Assembly: GCF_900302465.1 (NCBI RefSeq)
Contig: NZ_OMOR01000001.1
Location: 434,001-498,000, forward strand
DNA length: 64,000 nucleotides
Origin: Ascidiaceihabitans donghaensis
Lineage (GTDB): Bacteria; Pseudomonadota; Alphaproteobacteria; Rhodobacterales; Rhodobacteraceae
Direction of reading: 5' to 3'
The position numbers and the translations under genes were made by a program. The notes under the pieces were generated by a model. The model was given only the letters and a program-made list of their open reading frames with translations. It did not search any database and was not told the origin of the DNA. Below are positions 52,675 to 61,335 of this stretch, piece by piece; positions within the stretch are counted from its first letter, which is position 1, and every line of letters begins with the position of its first letter.

Positions 52675-54428
52675 GGTACTGCCACCAAAGTCTCCGGCGC
52701 ATCCTCAGGCAAAACGGTTTCGCCGGGGCGCACGATTGTGAATTGAACGGGTTCGCGGGTAACTTGAACGTTTTCGCCACTCATTTGCGCCACCGTGAAA
52801 TCGCTGTCTTCCATGGCACCTGCATCGGGGAAATCTTCGCGGAAATGTGCGCCGCGCGAGTTTTCGCGTGCGATACCAGCCTTGGTGATGACTTCGGAAA
52901 TATCACACAAAGAACGCAGGTTCAGCCAATCGTGCCACGTCAGGTTAAACGCAAGATTGCTGTTGTCGACGCCCACGTCCATCAGCGCGACCGACACCTG
53001 TGCGATGCCTGCCAACCCGCGTTTCATGCCAGCTCCGGTGCGCATCACGCCGACCTCTTCCCACATCAAATCTTGCAGCTGTTTGCGTAGGGGCAGCACC
53101 AGATCGGGCTTTTGCGTCAGGGGATAGATGGCGCGTTCCAATTCTGCTGCCAGCACGGTTTCGTCCGGATCGCGCAGGGTCATGCCGACCACATCGCGCC
53201 CCATGGTGTCGCCTGCGATGCCGCCATAGACGGTGGAATTGGCCACACCATTGCCTCCCAAGCGGTTGGAGCCATGCGCGCCGCCTGCGTCCTCGCCCGC
53301 CACATAAAGCCCTTCCATGGCCGTGCGTGTGTCCACGTCCACAACCACACCGCCCATGAAATAGTGCGCTGTCGGCACGACCTCGACCTTGCCTGTGGCC
53401 AGATCAAAACCTGAATCTGCACATCGGTTTACCATGCCTTTGAACTTCTGACGCACAAAATCCGGTCCCAGATGCGACATGGAAATGAACACACCCTCTT
53501 GGTCGGGATTGTTGTTTTTGCGCATTTCCGCGTAGATGCCGCGGCTGACGACATCGCGTGTGGCGCGTTCGCCTTTGGGATCAAAGTCGAACATAAACCG
53601 TTGCCCTGCATGGGAAATCAGCTGACCACCTGCGCCGCGCAGTCCTTCTTCCAGCACCGTGCCAGTCATGCGGGTGTGGTCCCCCGCCAAAAGCCCTGTG
53701 GGGTGGAATTGCACCATTTCCATATCGCGCAGTTTCAGCCCTGCGCGTAACGCCATCGCCAGCCCGTCCATCGTTTTGTCGCCGCTGGGGGTGTGGTATT
53801 TATACATGGTCGGGCCGCCACCGGTGCCCATCAGCACGGTCTTGGCCCGCACCAAACGGAACTTTCCGGTGCGCATGTCGATCATCAAAACACCTGCTAA
53901 GGCGCTACCATCCTTTGTCGGGATCAGACCCACCGCGCGGTGTTCCTGTAGCTTTTCGACCCCGCTGGCCAGCACCTTTTCCATCAAGCGATTGATGATT
54001 TCGATGCCTGTCAAATCGCCTTTGTGAACCGTTCGATCGGCGGTTTGGCCTGCAAAGGCCTTTTGGTGCAGTGATCCATCTGGGTTACGATCAAAGAAGC
54101 AGCCGACCTCATTTTCCAATTCGCGGATACGCACCACAGCCTGTTCGCACAGCCGCCATGCCATGTCTTGGTCGGGCAGCCATTTGCCACCGTTGATCGT
54201 ATCCATAAAATGCCGTTCAACAGTGTCGCCGCCACCAAGCGCCACGTTGTAGCCGCCTTGTACCATCCGCGTGCAGCCGCATTTTCCGATCAATCCTTTG
54301 ACGGCGATGGTGATTTTGGTGCCTTCCGGTGCCGTTTGCCCAGCGTGAAGGGCCGCGAACAGGCCCGCGCCGCCCGTGCCAAGGATCAGGATGTCGGTGT
54401 CGTGCCGTTCAATATCAGAGACGCGCAT
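52671..54428 (-). CDS. Complex-II-like flavoprotein lacking the covalent-FAD histidine
   Basis: A 585-residue flavoprotein related to SdhA/FrdA, which interconverts succinate and fumarate or similar dicarboxylates. FAD motif LGTGGAGLFAALHAG is at 16-30. In E. coli SdhA the motif SHTVSAQGG carries His45, bound to FAD; here GCTRMVQGG puts Cys52 at that place. Catalytic motifs remain: MVQFHPTG near 240, RDVVSRGI near 293, AHYFMGGVVVD near 355 and GSNRLGGNGV near 387. Loss of covalent flavin in mutants favours fumarate reduction over succinate oxidation (known from FrdA/SdhA work). The gene overlaps the 97-residue gene and follows the anchors. Confidence 0.88.
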   Translation of the reverse strand: MRVSDIERHDTDILILGTGGAGLFAALHAGQTAPEGTKITIAVKGLIGKCGCTRMVQGGYNVALGGGDTVERHFMDTINGGKWLPDQDMAWRLCEQAVVRIRELENEVGCFFDRNPDGSLHQKAFAGQTADRTVHKGDLTGIEIINRLMEKVLASGVEKLQEHRAVGLIPTKDGSALAGVLMIDMRTGKFRLVRAKTVLMGTGGGPTMYKYHTPSGDKTMDGLAMALRAGLKLRDMEMVQFHPTGLLAGDHTRMTGTVLEEGLRGAGGQLISHAGQRFMFDFDPKGERATRDVVSRGIYAEMRKNNNPDQEGVFISMSHLGPDFVRQKFKGMVNRCADSGFDLATGKVEVVPTAHYFMGGVVVDVDTRTAMEGLYVAGEDAGGAHGSNRLGGNGVANSTVYGGIAGDTMGRDVVGMTLRDPDETVLAAELERAIYPLTQKPDLVLPLRKQLQDLMWEEVGVMRTGAGMKRGLAGIAQVSVALMDVGVDNSNLAFNLTWHDWLNLRSLCDISEVITKAGIARENSRGAHFREDFPDAGAMEDSDFTVAQMSGENVQVTREPVQFTIVRPGETVLPEDAPETLVAVP

Positions 54429-54431
54429 GGG

Positions 54432-54782
54432 TCAGATCGCTTTCATGAAAAACAGGCAGGCCACGGCGAAAGACGTCGCAGTTGCCAAAGCGGCCAATGT
54501 TTTTTGGGGTGGGGTCCAGGGCACCCATTCCATCGCCATCAGGCGCAGGCCACCGAACAAGTGCACCGCCAGCAGGAACACCAGCCCGAATTCTGCCAGT
54601 TTGAAGACAAACATCTCCGAAAACTGCAAACCTGCATCCATCGCGGCGGCCCCGTGCAGGGCTTGACCCAGAAGCAGAAAGTGCAGGGGCAGAAACAGCG
54701 CCAGCCCGATACCGGACAGACGGTGCAAGACATAAGCCAACCACAATGGGTGGGCACGCGATGTGATGCTGGGTTTGCTCAT
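54432..54782 (-). CDS. Complex-II-like membrane anchor subunit (SdhC-like)
   Basis: A 116-residue protein with three hydrophobic helices (about 18-45, 50-80, 92-114). SRAHPLWLAYVLHRLSGIGLALFLPLH near 8-35 carries the HRLSG motif of cytochrome b anchor subunits, and HLFGGLRLMAMEW near 75 gives a further His. It would hold the complex in the inner membrane and may bind heme or quinone. It overlaps the second anchor gene by 4 bases. ATG 54782 (MSKPSITSRA) is preferred. Confidence 0.8.
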   Translation of the reverse strand: MSKPSITSRAHPLWLAYVLHRLSGIGLALFLPLHFLLLGQALHGAAAMDAGLQFSEMFVFKLAEFGLVFLLAVHLFGGLRLMAMEWVPWTPPQKTLAALATATSFAVACLFFMKAI

Positions 54783-55126
54783 GCGTTGACACCTGTGGCG
54801 AAAGTCACGGCCCAAACGGCGCGTCCGCCCAGTATCAACAGGATAAGACCAAAGCCCCACATGAACCCTTCAAGCACAGGACCTTTCAGCCCGCCCCATT
54901 CATGCGCCACAGTTCGCAGCCCGATTGCGCCATGCACGGACACGGCGATCACGAAGGTGCCGTAGAACAGGAACCATGCCAGTGACCCTTGGGTGCGTCC
55001 CAGAATTTCTGCGGCCGACACGCCGCCTTGGATGGCGTAGATCATTACAGCCAGATGGCCCAGAACCAGCGGCGCCATCAACAGGGCGGTGATCCGTTGC
55101 AGCATGTAAAGGCGCAGGGTCAGCAT
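54779..55126 (-). CDS. Complex-II-like membrane anchor subunit (second)
   Basis: A 115-residue protein with three helices (about 12-32, 50-75, 85-110). LYMLQRITALLMAPLVLGHLAVMIYA near 6-31 and HGAIGLRTVAHEW near 65-77 have histidines in helices, suitable for heme ligation. It lies directly after the iron-sulfur gene (start abuts its stop) and overlaps the SdhC-like gene. Likely the SdhD-position anchor. Confidence 0.78.
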   Translation of the reverse strand: MLTLRLYMLQRITALLMAPLVLGHLAVMIYAIQGGVSAAEILGRTQGSLAWFLFYGTFVIAVSVHGAIGLRTVAHEWGGLKGPVLEGFMWGFGLILLILGGRAVWAVTFATGVNA

Positions 55127-55876
55127 CTAACGGTCCTTTTTGAAAAAGGAGGTGTTGAAAAAGGATTTCGCCGTTTCGCGTTTCAGCCCCGCGATGGCGG
55201 ACATCGGATCCAGATCATTGGGGCAATAGATGGTGCAGGACCCCATTGAATGACAGTTGTGGCAGCCGCCCGTTCCTGAAATGGCGTCCAGAATGGCCAC
55301 GCGACCGTCGTCTTTTGCGTCGTTCAAAAGCGTCCACGCGCGCTGCAAAGCGGCAGGGCCAAGGTAGTCGGGGTTGCCCGACACCGTGTCGCAGGCCGCG
55401 TAACACACTGAGCAGTTGATGCACTCAATACCTGCGTTCGCCTCAACCCGTGCAGGGGCCGTTTCATTGATGGGGGCGATGGGGTCGTCACGGGTCAATG
55501 CGCCGTGATGTACCCCTTCTGCGGCGACCCATTTGTCGAAAAACGGGTCCATGTCCACAGCCAGATCCTTGATAACCGGCAGATTGCGCAGAGGGCCGAT
55601 TGTGACGGCGTTGCCATCCAGAACCTTTGAAATATGGGTGCGACACGTCCAGCGCGGCACGCCGCCCACCATCATCGCGCAGCTGCCACACATGCCCACA
55701 CGACAGGCAAAGCGGTAGCTTAGGGTTGGGTCGGCGTTTTGCTGGATCCAGGATACCACGTCCAGCACGGTTTGATTGTCGTAGGCGGGGACCTCAAATT
55801 CGGTCTGTGCGCCATTTGCATCTGGCCCGCGGTCAATGGTGACTTTTAGATGATCAAAGGGCGGATCGGTGGGCAT
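55127..55876 (-). CDS. Complex-II-like iron-sulfur subunit
   Basis: A 249-residue electron-transfer subunit. The plant-type [2Fe-2S] ligands are Cys58, Cys63, Cys66 and Cys78 (CRVGMCGSC). The second domain has CINCSVCYAAC (152-162) and CHNCHSMGSCTIYCP (205-218), for the [4Fe-4S] and [3Fe-4S] clusters. Order of genes is B-anchor-anchor-A-unknown-fumarase alpha-beta, not the sdhCDAB order of the standard complex, so this is probably a second paralogue. First gene of the operon; divergent from a nitroreductase gene. Confidence 0.9.
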   Translation of the reverse strand: MPTDPPFDHLKVTIDRGPDANGAQTEFEVPAYDNQTVLDVVSWIQQNADPTLSYRFACRVGMCGSCAMMVGGVPRWTCRTHISKVLDGNAVTIGPLRNLPVIKDLAVDMDPFFDKWVAAEGVHHGALTRDDPIAPINETAPARVEANAGIECINCSVCYAACDTVSGNPDYLGPAALQRAWTLLNDAKDDGRVAILDAISGTGGCHNCHSMGSCTIYCPNDLDPMSAIAGLKRETAKSFFNTSFFKKDR

Positions 55877-56008
55877 AGGCGGCTTTGTCTTTCAACAGAT
55901 GTTCGTTTTGTGGCACAGTGTAGACTAAAGTTACGCTTTATAAACGCGACAATTTCTTTCTATTTTCGTTAGTCGCCCTAACAAAAAACAGCACATCAAG
56001 AGGTGATT

Positions 56009-56863
56009 ATGTCATCATCACAGGCTCCGACAGGACCGGCCCCAACATTGCAGCAGCTTTTGGAAAGCAGGTATAGTGATGCGCCCGCTGTAGATGCGGC
56101 ATATGATATTCCGGCTTTGCGTGGCATCGCAGGGCGCGGTTCGTGTCGCAGCTTTGTAGATGCACCGGTGCCAGATGCGATGGTGCAGGTGCTGTGTGCG
56201 ACAGCTTTGGCGGCACCCACCAAAAGCGACTTGCAACAGCGCGACATTGTTCTGGTTCAGGATCAGACCAAGCGTGCCGCTTTGGCACAGCTTGTGGCGG
56301 GGCAGGCGTGGGTGGCGCAGGCCCCGCTGATTGCAGTCTTTTGCGGCAACAATCGCCGCCAAAGACTGTTGCATGAATGGCAGGATGTGCCGTTTGCCAA
56401 TGATCATCTTGATGCGTTTTTCAATGCCGCCACAGACGCGGCTATCGCGCTTGGTGCTTTCGTTACAGCCGCAGAGGCGCTTGGCCTTGGATGTTGCCCT
56501 ATAAGTGCTGTGCGCAATCAGGCGCAGGGGGTGTCTGATATGTTGGACTTGCCGCAGCATGTGTTTCCTTTCGCGGGGCTTGCCATTGGGTTTCCGTCCG
56601 TCCCTTGTCAGATTTCACCACGCCTGCCGATGGCGGTTACGGTGCACAAAGACCGCTATTGTGAAGATGATGTGAAGGAAGCAGTGGAAATATATGACCG
56701 CGACAGGACCCAGCGCCAACCATATGCGCAACAGCGATTTGTGGGGGCGTTCGGCCACAGCGATACTTATGGGTGGTCTCAAGACAAAGTGCGCCAATAC
56801 AGCCAGCCGGAACGTGCTGATTTTGCGCAGTTTGTGAAGGCCCGGGGATTTGCTTTGGACTAA
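56009..56863 (+). CDS. Nitroreductase family protein (NADPH-dependent, NfsA-like)
   Basis: A 284-residue flavin oxidoreductase. ATG 56009 follows AGAGGTG. The FMN motif GRGSCRSFVDAPVPDAM is at 45-61 and LAAPTKSDLQQRDIVLVQD near 71-89; GCCPISAVRN near 163 is also typical. Such enzymes reduce nitro compounds, quinones or flavins. The divergent promoter region (132 bases) is shared with the complex-II-like operon but no common role is evident. Confidence 0.87.
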   Translation: MSSSQAPTGPAPTLQQLLESRYSDAPAVDAAYDIPALRGIAGRGSCRSFVDAPVPDAMVQVLCATALAAPTKSDLQQRDIVLVQDQTKRAALAQLVAGQAWVAQAPLIAVFCGNNRRQRLLHEWQDVPFANDHLDAFFNAATDAAIALGAFVTAAEALGLGCCPISAVRNQAQGVSDMLDLPQHVFPFAGLAIGFPSVPCQISPRLPMAVTVHKDRYCEDDVKEAVEIYDRDRTQRQPYAQQRFVGAFGHSDTYGWSQDKVRQYSQPERADFAQFVKARGFALD

Positions 56864-56900
56864 GCGCAGACCGGACACTGACCGGACGGGGGCCGGAAAC

Positions 56901-56932
56901 GAAAAAACCGCCCCAAAAGGAACGGTTTTTTC
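56901..56932 (-). terminator. Bidirectional terminator between nitroreductase and rpmJ genes
   Basis: GAAAAAACCG and CGGTTTTTTC form a 10-bp stem with a 12-base loop. A-run and T-run on the two sides make it able to end transcription from both convergent genes. Confidence 0.88.
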
Positions 56933-56967
56933 TAAAATACTGAAGCGTGGTGTTCAGCGCTAAGGGC

Positions 56968-57093
56968 TTAACCTTGGCGCGCTTTGAACCGGCGCTGTGT
57001 TTTGTTGATCACATAAACACGGCCTTTGCGACGCACAACGCGGCAATCACGGTGCCGGTTCTTGAGCGAGCGGAGCGAGTTGCGAACCTTCAT
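56968..57093 (-). CDS. rpmJ: 50S ribosomal protein L36
   Basis: A 41-residue basic protein, too short for many gene finders. It reads [17 protein letters not shown] and then [19 protein letters not shown] to the stop. This is the longer zinc-less L36 form (single cysteine), with the inserted segment typical of Proteobacteria of this type. It stabilises the peptidyl-transferase region of 23S rRNA. A clear terminator follows and tRNA-Val lies upstream. Confidence 0.96.
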   Translation of the reverse strand: MKVRNSLRSLKNRHRDCRVVRRKGRVYVINKTQRRFKARQG

Positions 57094-57209
57094 GGTACGA
57101 ATCCTTCCTGTCTGTCTGGGCGCGAGAACCAGCGCCGGGTTAATTTTTATGCCAAACCCTGCGGTCTGGCGGTGTGTCGGATGTCAGACCGAAGCCTGAC
57201 AAGAAAGAA

Positions 57210-57284
57210 TGGTGGGCGATACAAGGATCGAACTTGTGACCCCTTCGATGTCAACGAAGTGCTCTACCGCTGAGCTAATCGCCC
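57210..57284 (-). tRNA. tRNA-Val (GAC)
   Basis: 75 bases including an encoded CCA. The acceptor GGGCGAT pairs with ATCGCCC; D-arm TAGCTCAGCGGTAGAGC, anticodon loop with GAC (codon GUC), and T-arm GTTCGATCC are all present. Valine identity follows from the GAC anticodon. Confidence 0.97.
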
Positions 57285-57436
57285 ACTTTTACCCTTGCGA
57301 AAGCCATGCCCCAAATAAAATGGGGCGCGAATTCACGCGCCGGTACGGGGGCGTATAAAAGGAGTCGCAAGCAGGATCAAGGGCTTTTGGACAATGTATC
57401 TTTCAGTCTATGTTAAAGTCGAGATCAGGAGCCAAA

Positions 57437-58297
57437 ATGCCCAAGTTTGCTTATGAAGTTCTGCATCCCGACCACCATACGTCCTGTGTGGTTTTTGCAT
57501 CGCCCCATTCCGGGCGCGATTATCCGTGGAGCTTTTTGCGCAAGACAGTGTTGGACGAACACACCATCCGGTCTTCCGAAGATGCCTTTGTAGATCAACT
57601 GTTTGACTGCGCCCCCAAGTACGGGGCGTCTTTCCTGAAAGCCGGTGCGCCGCGCGCGTTCATCGATTTGAATCGCAGCGCTGATGAGCTTGATCCGGCC
57701 TTGATTGAAGGGGTGCGTAAATCTGGGCACAACCCGCGCATCGCGTCTGGGCTTGGGGTTGTGCCGCGTGTGGTGGCCAACGGGCGGTCTATCTACCGGG
57801 GCAAAATTCCCTTGGCCGAAGCGCATCAACGCATCGACCGATATTGGCGCCCTTATCACACGCAGCTGCAAAAGATGCTGGATGCGGCGCATCAACGGCA
57901 CGGGCAAACAGTTTTGATTGATTGCCATTCCATGCCGCATGAAGCCATGGACGGTGTTGCACGTGGTGGTATGCGCAGGCCGGATGTCGTGTTGGGTGAC
58001 CGTTTTGGAGCGGCAGCAGGAGGCGAAATTGTCGACCGTATCGAAGCGGCTTTTGCATCGGCGGGCTTTATTGTGACGCGAAATGCGCCGTTTGCCGGGG
58101 CCTATATCACCCAAGCCTACGGGCGCCCGTCACGTGCGCAACATGCTGTGCAGGTCGAGATCGACCGTTCCATTTACATGAACGAACAGCTTATTCGGCC
58201 CAACGGGTCCTTCGATGACGTGCGCAAGGCTTTGCGGACCGTCGTAGCAGAGGTCGCGTCGATTGGTCAGGACCGTGTGCCTTTGGCGGCAGAGTAG
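57437..58297 (+). CDS. N-formylglutamate amidohydrolase
   Basis: A 286-residue enzyme of the N-formylglutamate deformylase family (HutG-like), hydrolysing N-formylglutamate to formate and glutamate. ATG 57437 follows AGGAG. Typical parts: VVFASPHSGRDYP near 18-30 with the metal His-Ser-Gly, SSEDAFVDQLFD near 45, FIDLNRSADELDP near 76, VLIDCHSMPH near 160 and HAVQVEIDRSIYMNE near 235-249. No other histidine-use genes are nearby. Other related roles include hydrolysis of N-formyl amino acids in general. Confidence 0.9.
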   Translation: MPKFAYEVLHPDHHTSCVVFASPHSGRDYPWSFLRKTVLDEHTIRSSEDAFVDQLFDCAPKYGASFLKAGAPRAFIDLNRSADELDPALIEGVRKSGHNPRIASGLGVVPRVVANGRSIYRGKIPLAEAHQRIDRYWRPYHTQLQKMLDAAHQRHGQTVLIDCHSMPHEAMDGVARGGMRRPDVVLGDRFGAAAGGEIVDRIEAAFASAGFIVTRNAPFAGAYITQAYGRPSRAQHAVQVEIDRSIYMNEQLIRPNGSFDDVRKALRTVVAEVASIGQDRVPLAAE

Positions 58298-58333
58298 TCT
58301 CGCTTTGTGCGCTGTGTCGCGGTAAAGGCGTGC

Positions 58334-59443
58334 ATGGATACCGAATTTGAAATTTTTCTGGCCACAGCGCCGGGCTTGGAACCAGTTTTGCAGGCCGAAG
58401 CAGAAAGCTTGGGGTTTGCCGTGTCAGAGGCCGTGCCCGGCGGCGTGAACATTCGTGGCAGTTGGCATGACGTCTGGCGTGCCAATTTGCTGTTGCGCGG
58501 GGCAAACCGTGTGTTGGTGCGTCTGGGGTCTTTTCGCGTCATGCATTTGGCGCAGTTGGACAAACGTGCACGCAAGTTTCCATGGGCCGACGTTCTGCGC
58601 CCGGATGTGCCGGTAAAAGTTGATGTCGTTTGCAAAAAGTCACGTGTTTATCACGCGGGTGCCGCGACCCAACGCATTGAAAAGGCTTTGGTTGAAGAAC
58701 TGGGGGCCACCGTGTCCAAGGACGCGGAACTGCGGGTTATGGTGCGTATCGAAGACGATCTGTGTACAATCAGCTTGGACACATCGGGTGAACTTTTACA
58801 CAAACGTGGCCACAAAGAAGCTGTTGGCAAGGCGCCGATGCGCGAAACACTGGCCAGCCTGTTTTTGCGCCAGATGGGGTTTGACGGCACCGTGCCGGTC
58901 TATGATCCGATGTGCGGGTCGGGGACGTTTGTCATCGAAGCCGCCGAAATGGCGATGGGGCTTGCTGCGGGTCGTGCGCGATCGTTCGGGTTTGAACAGT
59001 TGGCGTCGTTTGATGCGGCAGCTTGGACTGAGATCAAGGCACATCACACCCAACTTAATGACGTTCAGGTCCAGTTCGCCGGATCTGATCGTGACGCAGG
59101 TGCCGTGCGTATGGCAAGCGCCAATGCAGAACGGGCTGGCGTCGCCGGGTGTGCATCCTTTTCCATGATGCCGTTTGCGGAAGCGTCACCTTTGGATGGT
59201 CCAACGGGTTTGGTCATGGTCAATCCACCTTACGGAGCACGCATCGGAAACAAAAAAGTGCTGTATTCTGTCTATGCGGGCCTTGGTGATGCATTGAAGA
59301 CGCGTTTCAAAGGGTGGCGTGTCGGAATGGTCACATCAGAGCCGGGGTTGGCTCGTGCGTCCGGTTTGCCCTTCGCCAAGCCAGGCGCACCAGTGGCCCA
59401 CGGCGGTTTACGTGTGAACTTGTTCCAGACAGGGCCGCTTTAG
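58334..59443 (+). CDS. THUMP-domain class I RNA methyltransferase (RlmL/YpsC type)
   Basis: A 369-residue SAM-dependent RNA methyltransferase, probably N2-guanine methylating on 23S rRNA. N-terminal EIFLATAPGLEPVLQAE and the THUMP domain (about 45-155) bind RNA. The methyltransferase domain has YDPMCGSGTFVIEAAEMA near 191 and the catalytic VMVNPPYGARIG near 294. ATG 58334 is preferred; a GTG at 58307 is also possible. Stop TAG overlaps the first base of repeat A copy 3. Confidence 0.9.
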   Translation: MDTEFEIFLATAPGLEPVLQAEAESLGFAVSEAVPGGVNIRGSWHDVWRANLLLRGANRVLVRLGSFRVMHLAQLDKRARKFPWADVLRPDVPVKVDVVCKKSRVYHAGAATQRIEKALVEELGATVSKDAELRVMVRIEDDLCTISLDTSGELLHKRGHKEAVGKAPMRETLASLFLRQMGFDGTVPVYDPMCGSGTFVIEAAEMAMGLAAGRARSFGFEQLASFDAAAWTEIKAHHTQLNDVQVQFAGSDRDAGAVRMASANAERAGVAGCASFSMMPFAEASPLDGPTGLVMVNPPYGARIGNKKVLYSVYAGLGDALKTRFKGWRVGMVTSEPGLARASGLPFAKPGAPVAHGGLRVNLFQTGPL

Positions 59444-59496
59444 GGGGCTTAGCCCCCGTCTTTGCGGACTCTCCCGGGATTTTTTGGGAAAAAGAC
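59443..59496. repeat. Dispersed intergenic repeat A, copy 3
   Basis: GGGGGCTTAGCCCCC hairpin, spacer with GCGGACT, CTCCCGGGATTTTTTGGG and AAAAAG. Same architecture as the copy at 24338-24392. It lies between the convergent methyltransferase and dinB genes and could act as a bidirectional terminator. Confidence 0.75.
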
Positions 59497-59500
59497 AGGG

Positions 59501-60754
59501 TTATCTAAGTGCCCGTCCTTTGAGGATTGCGTCTTGCCCGAACTTCTTTCTGATTTTGTCGGTGGCTTGTTCGGCCGCGTTGCGTTTTCCGGCTTGGGGG
59601 TCGAGGAGGTCGCCTGAAAGGTCTGCTGTGCCGGCATCGACAAGGTGCGAGATGCCGCAACCGATCAGCCGGTAGGGGCCTTCGTCGCCCACCTGATCGA
59701 ACAAGGCCCGCGCCGTGCGGTAGATTGTGTCCGCCATGTTGCTGGCCCCATTCAGGGTAAGCCTGCGCGTGAGCGAACTGTGGTTGGCCCGTTTCAGTTT
59801 CAGCGTGACCACTTTGCCAGCTATGCCTTTGGCTTTGGCCCGATCTGATACTTGTTCAGCCAGCCGCCAGATGTGCCCATCAAGGATGTCGGTGCTGGCG
59901 GTGTCTTCGTTGAAGGTAGTTTCCTTGGAGATGGATTTCACAGGCTCATGCGCCGAAACCCGTCGTTTGTCTTCCCCCCGCGCCAGATGCCAAAGCCTGT
60001 CGCCCATCCCGCCAAATCGTGCAATCAGGTCGCTGCGGTCCCAGCGCAAAAGGTCTGAAAAGGTGCGAATACCTGCCTTGTCCAACGATGCGCGTGTGAC
60101 GGCCCCGACCCCCCAGATCATGCTGACGGGTTTGTCCCGCAAAAAGTCATCGGTTTCGGCCTTTCCGATCACCGAGAACCCGTGCGGTTTGTTCAGATCC
60201 GAAGCGACCTTTGCGAGGAATTTGTTGTGACTGAGGCCAATAGATCCTGTCAGGCCCAATTCGGTCCGCATTCGTTTGATCAAACGCGCCAGCATAACGG
60301 CAGGCGGGGCGCCATGCAGCCGAGCGGTCCCCGATAGGTCCATGAAAGCCTCGTCCAGCGACAATGGTTCGATATCAGGGGTCAATTCTTCCATCATGGC
60401 GCGGATTGCCTTGGAGGCATCGACATAGGCTTGCATGCGGGGTTTGATAATGACGGCGTCGGGGCACAGTTTCAGAGCCTGAAACATGGGCATTGCAGAG
60501 CGCACACCGCGAATACGCGCCACGTAGCAGGCCGTGGACACGACACCGCGACGCCCACCGCCGATGATCACCGGTTTGTCGGTCAGGCTTGGATCGTCGC
60601 GCTTTTCCACCGACGCATAAAAGGCGTCACAATCCATATGGGCAATGGACAGCGTTGTGAGTTCGTCGTGATGTACCGTGCGCGGACTGGAACAGGCCGG
60701 GCAGCGCCGTCCGGTGTCAAATTCGTGCAGGCAATCGCGACAAAGGGCTGGCAT
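59501..60754 (-). CDS. dinB: DNA polymerase IV (Y-family) with N-terminal zinc motif
   Basis: A 417-residue translesion polymerase. The N-terminus MPALCRDCLHEFDTG...CPACSSPR (1-25) holds two Cys-x2-Cys pairs, an extension common in Rhodobacteraceae DinB. The catalytic palm has IAHMDCDAFYASVE near 36-49 and PLSLDEAFMDLSG near 133, with the metal-binding Asp and Glu. C-terminal little-finger domain follows from about 270. It copies damaged DNA with low fidelity. A LexA box was not found upstream. Confidence 0.94.
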   Translation of the reverse strand: MPALCRDCLHEFDTGRRCPACSSPRTVHHDELTTLSIAHMDCDAFYASVEKRDDPSLTDKPVIIGGGRRGVVSTACYVARIRGVRSAMPMFQALKLCPDAVIIKPRMQAYVDASKAIRAMMEELTPDIEPLSLDEAFMDLSGTARLHGAPPAVMLARLIKRMRTELGLTGSIGLSHNKFLAKVASDLNKPHGFSVIGKAETDDFLRDKPVSMIWGVGAVTRASLDKAGIRTFSDLLRWDRSDLIARFGGMGDRLWHLARGEDKRRVSAHEPVKSISKETTFNEDTASTDILDGHIWRLAEQVSDRAKAKGIAGKVVTLKLKRANHSSLTRRLTLNGASNMADTIYRTARALFDQVGDEGPYRLIGCGISHLVDAGTADLSGDLLDPQAGKRNAAEQATDKIRKKFGQDAILKGRALR

Positions 60755-60805
60755 TTGGATAGGTCTTTGGCTGTGATGGCGCCAGTTTAACGAAGGGATA
60801 CACAG

Positions 60806-61243
60806 ATGAACATGCCGTTTCACGGCGCAAAGCTGGCGTTGTTTCTGGGTGATGATCTGGCTGTGTTGTTGCGCGATGATTTTGATCATATCCCGTTTCC
60901 GGACCATTGGGATCTGCCCGGTGGCGGACGGGAAGGGAACGAGGTGCCGTTGGGATGTGCTTTGCGCGAAACCTATGAAGAGTTGGGGCTGACGATCGCG
61001 CCCGAAGACGTGTCTTGGGGCAAACGATTTGACGGTGGTCAGGGCGAGGTTTGGTTGTTTGTGGCGCATTTGCCTGCTGGTTTGGCGGATGGCGTCGTGT
61101 TTGGTGACGAAGGCCAGCGTTGGGCGTTGATGGCGCCGGATGTCTTTGTGGCACATCCCAAAGCCGTGCCAAACTTTGCGGCACGCCTGCGGCTTTATCT
61201 GTCTGGTGTCGCGGGGGATTTCTACGAAAAACCCCCCCGCTGA
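60806..61243 (+). CDS. NUDIX hydrolase
   Basis: A 145-residue pyrophosphohydrolase. The Nudix box is GGGREGNEVPLGCALRETYEEL, residues 39-60, fitting G-x5-E-x7-REUxEE. HWDLPGGGREG precedes it. The preferred nucleotide substrate cannot be told. It is divergent from dinB with 51 bases between, and its stop lies inside a GC-rich hairpin. Confidence 0.92.
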   Translation: MNMPFHGAKLALFLGDDLAVLLRDDFDHIPFPDHWDLPGGGREGNEVPLGCALRETYEELGLTIAPEDVSWGKRFDGGQGEVWLFVAHLPAGLADGVVFGDEGQRWALMAPDVFVAHPKAVPNFAARLRLYLSGVAGDFYEKPPR

Positions 61244-61253
61244 TTGGCGGGGG
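61231..61253 (+). terminator. GC hairpin overlapping the NUDIX stop codon
   Basis: CCCCCCGC and GCGGGGGG form an 8-bp stem with a TGATTG loop containing the stop codon. A second hairpin GACGAACC/GGTTCGTC (61258-61285) follows. Neither has a T-run. Confidence 0.5.
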
Positions 61254-61335
61254 GAGTTGACGAACCTCAGGAAGATGCGGTTCGTCGGGGAGTATCACCT
61301 GACACAAAGCTACCACCAAAGGGCGAAATCACCTA

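Noticed and set aside
59501-61156. Longer DinB frame beginning at 61156
   Set aside because: The upstream part runs opposite the NUDIX gene; homologues start at the zinc motif MPALCRDC (60754).
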